From assembly GCA_964451715.1 (NCBI GenBank), contig CAYVIZ010000055.1, positions 1-6,476 of the forward strand: a stretch of DNA of 6,476 nucleotides. The letters are read 5' to 3'. The position numbers were made by a program, and so were the translations under genes. The notes under the pieces were generated by a model. It saw only the letters and a program-made list of their open reading frames with translations. It was not told where the DNA came from and did not search any database. The stretch is from Tiamatella sp964451715 (GTDB lineage: Archaea > Thermoproteota > Thermoprotei_A > Sulfolobales > Acidilobaceae). The number at the start of each line of letters is the position of its first letter. The stretch's first letter is position 1. Below, piece after piece: positions 6,166 to 6,476 of the stretch.

Positions 6166-6244
6166 TGGTGCGGCCGCCGGGATTTGAACCCGGGACCCCC
6201 GGCTTGGAAGGCCGGTGTCCTAGTCCAGGCTAGACGACGGCCGC
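6166..6244 (-). tRNA. tRNA-Gly (anticodon UCC)
   Basis: The minus strand folds into a full cloverleaf. The acceptor stem GCGGCCG/CGGCCGC has 7 GC pairs. The D arm is GTCT/GGAC with an 11-base loop. The anticodon arm CCGGC-CTTCCAA-GCCGG carries TCC at the anticodon, reading GGA (and probably GGG) glycine codons. The variable region is GGGTC, and the T arm is CCGGG-TTCAAAT-CCCGG. The discriminator is A at 6169, and CCA is encoded at 6168-6166. No intron. The almost wholly GC stems fit a hyperthermophile. Confidence 0.96.
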
Positions 6245-6277
6245 ATCCCGATAAAACATATCTCTATAGGTTACTGG

Positions 6278-6285
6278 TTTTTAAA
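6278..6285 (-). promoter_or_regulatory. TATA box of the tRNA gene
   Basis: TTTAAAAA on the minus strand is centred about 37 bases before the tRNA 5' end, predicting a leader of about 10 bases that RNase P would remove. The position is typical for archaeal tRNA promoters. Confidence 0.55.
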
Positions 6286-6361
6286 TAGAACGCCACAAGA
6301 ACTATAATACAATAACCATGCTTTGCCTATTAACTGTAGCACGGTATGCTATTTACATAGA

Positions 6362-6369
6362 TTTATATA
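6362..6369 (+). promoter_or_regulatory. Candidate TATA box for the right-edge gene
   Basis: TTTATATA points toward the gene starting at 6464 and predicts transcription from about 6392 with a leader of about 70 bases. Other AT-rich stretches at 6374-6383 and 6422-6427 are possible alternatives, giving shorter leaders. Confidence 0.3.
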
Positions 6370-6395
6370 TTGCTTTTAATATACTCCATTATAAC

Positions 6396-6432
6396 ACAGA
6401 GTTTGTATCTTTAACCGATTGTTATACTCTGT
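6396..6432. repeat. Inverted repeat in the leader of the right-edge gene
   Basis: ACAGAGT (6396-6402) and ACTCTGT (6426-6432) are perfect 7-base complements with a 23-base loop, ending 15 bases before the GGAGGA ribosome site. It may be a regulator site or a leader hairpin, or chance. Confidence 0.3.
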
Positions 6433-6447
6433 TAAGAGGGGGGAATA

Positions 6448-6453
6448 GGAGGA
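6448..6453 (+). promoter_or_regulatory. Shine-Dalgarno site GGAGGA
   Basis: GGAGGA is a strong match to the archaeal 16S 3' end and stands 10 bases before ATG at 6464. It is the clearest ribosome site in the window and decides the start of the right-edge gene. Confidence 0.6.
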
Positions 6454-6463
6454 CTCTAGGCAA

Positions 6464-6476
6464 ATGGTTGGTGTTG
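6464..6476 (+). CDS. Start of a plus-strand gene, cut by the window edge
   Basis: ATG GTT GGT GTT G (Met-Val-Gly-Val) begins at 6464 behind GGAGGA. An in-frame TAG at 6446-6448 rules out an earlier start. It is divergent from the tRNA. Too short to say anything about the product. Confidence 0.5.

Noticed and set aside
6166..6244. tRNA as integration site of a mobile element
   Set aside because: No second copy of the tRNA 3' end, integrase or element gene is in the window.
1..6476. CRISPR array, insertion sequence or transposase
   Set aside because: No regularly spaced direct repeats and no transposase-like reading frame were found on either strand.

Overview
The window looks like chromosomal DNA from a hyperthermophilic crenarchaeon, probably of the Desulfurococcales or a close relative. 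The evidence is AT-rich TATA boxes about 26 bases ahead of likely transcription starts, little use of leaders or Shine-Dalgarno sites for some genes, AGG/AGA/ATA-rich codon use, a very GC-rich archaeal tRNA, and a surface protein packed with N-glycosylation sequons. The lineage is an inference; no marker gene fixes it.

All complete protein genes and the tRNA lie on the minus strand. Read in transcription order from the right, there is a tRNA-Gly(UCC) with an encoded CCA end (6166-6244). Next is an AT-rich spacer that holds a possible 44-codon plus-strand gene. A 632-residue membrane-anchored, glycosylated beta-helix surface protein follows (3938-5836), then an unrecognised 204-residue protein with a weakly OB-fold-like centre (3174-3788). 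Last come two radical SAM genes, 3072-1567 (SPASM type) and 1570-113 (B12-binding type), which overlap by four bases (ATGA). A further minus-strand reading frame may begin at 80 and run off the left edge. At the right edge, the first codons of a plus-strand gene begin at 6464 behind a clear GGAGGA ribosome site.

The most interesting part is the radical SAM pair. A B12-dependent radical SAM enzyme and a multi-cluster SPASM radical SAM enzyme are made from one transcript, and RNA structures surround the junction where one ends and the other starts. The pair most likely carries out successive difficult C-H or C-C chemistry on one substrate. In archaea such enzymes act on membrane lipids, tetrapyrroles, modified peptides and methylated proteins. 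Nothing in the window fixes which, so the substrate is open. The 204-residue gene has its own promoter with a perfect inverted repeat placed like a repressor site. The surface protein has its own promoter and a T-rich terminator, so these are separate transcription units that happen to be neighbours.
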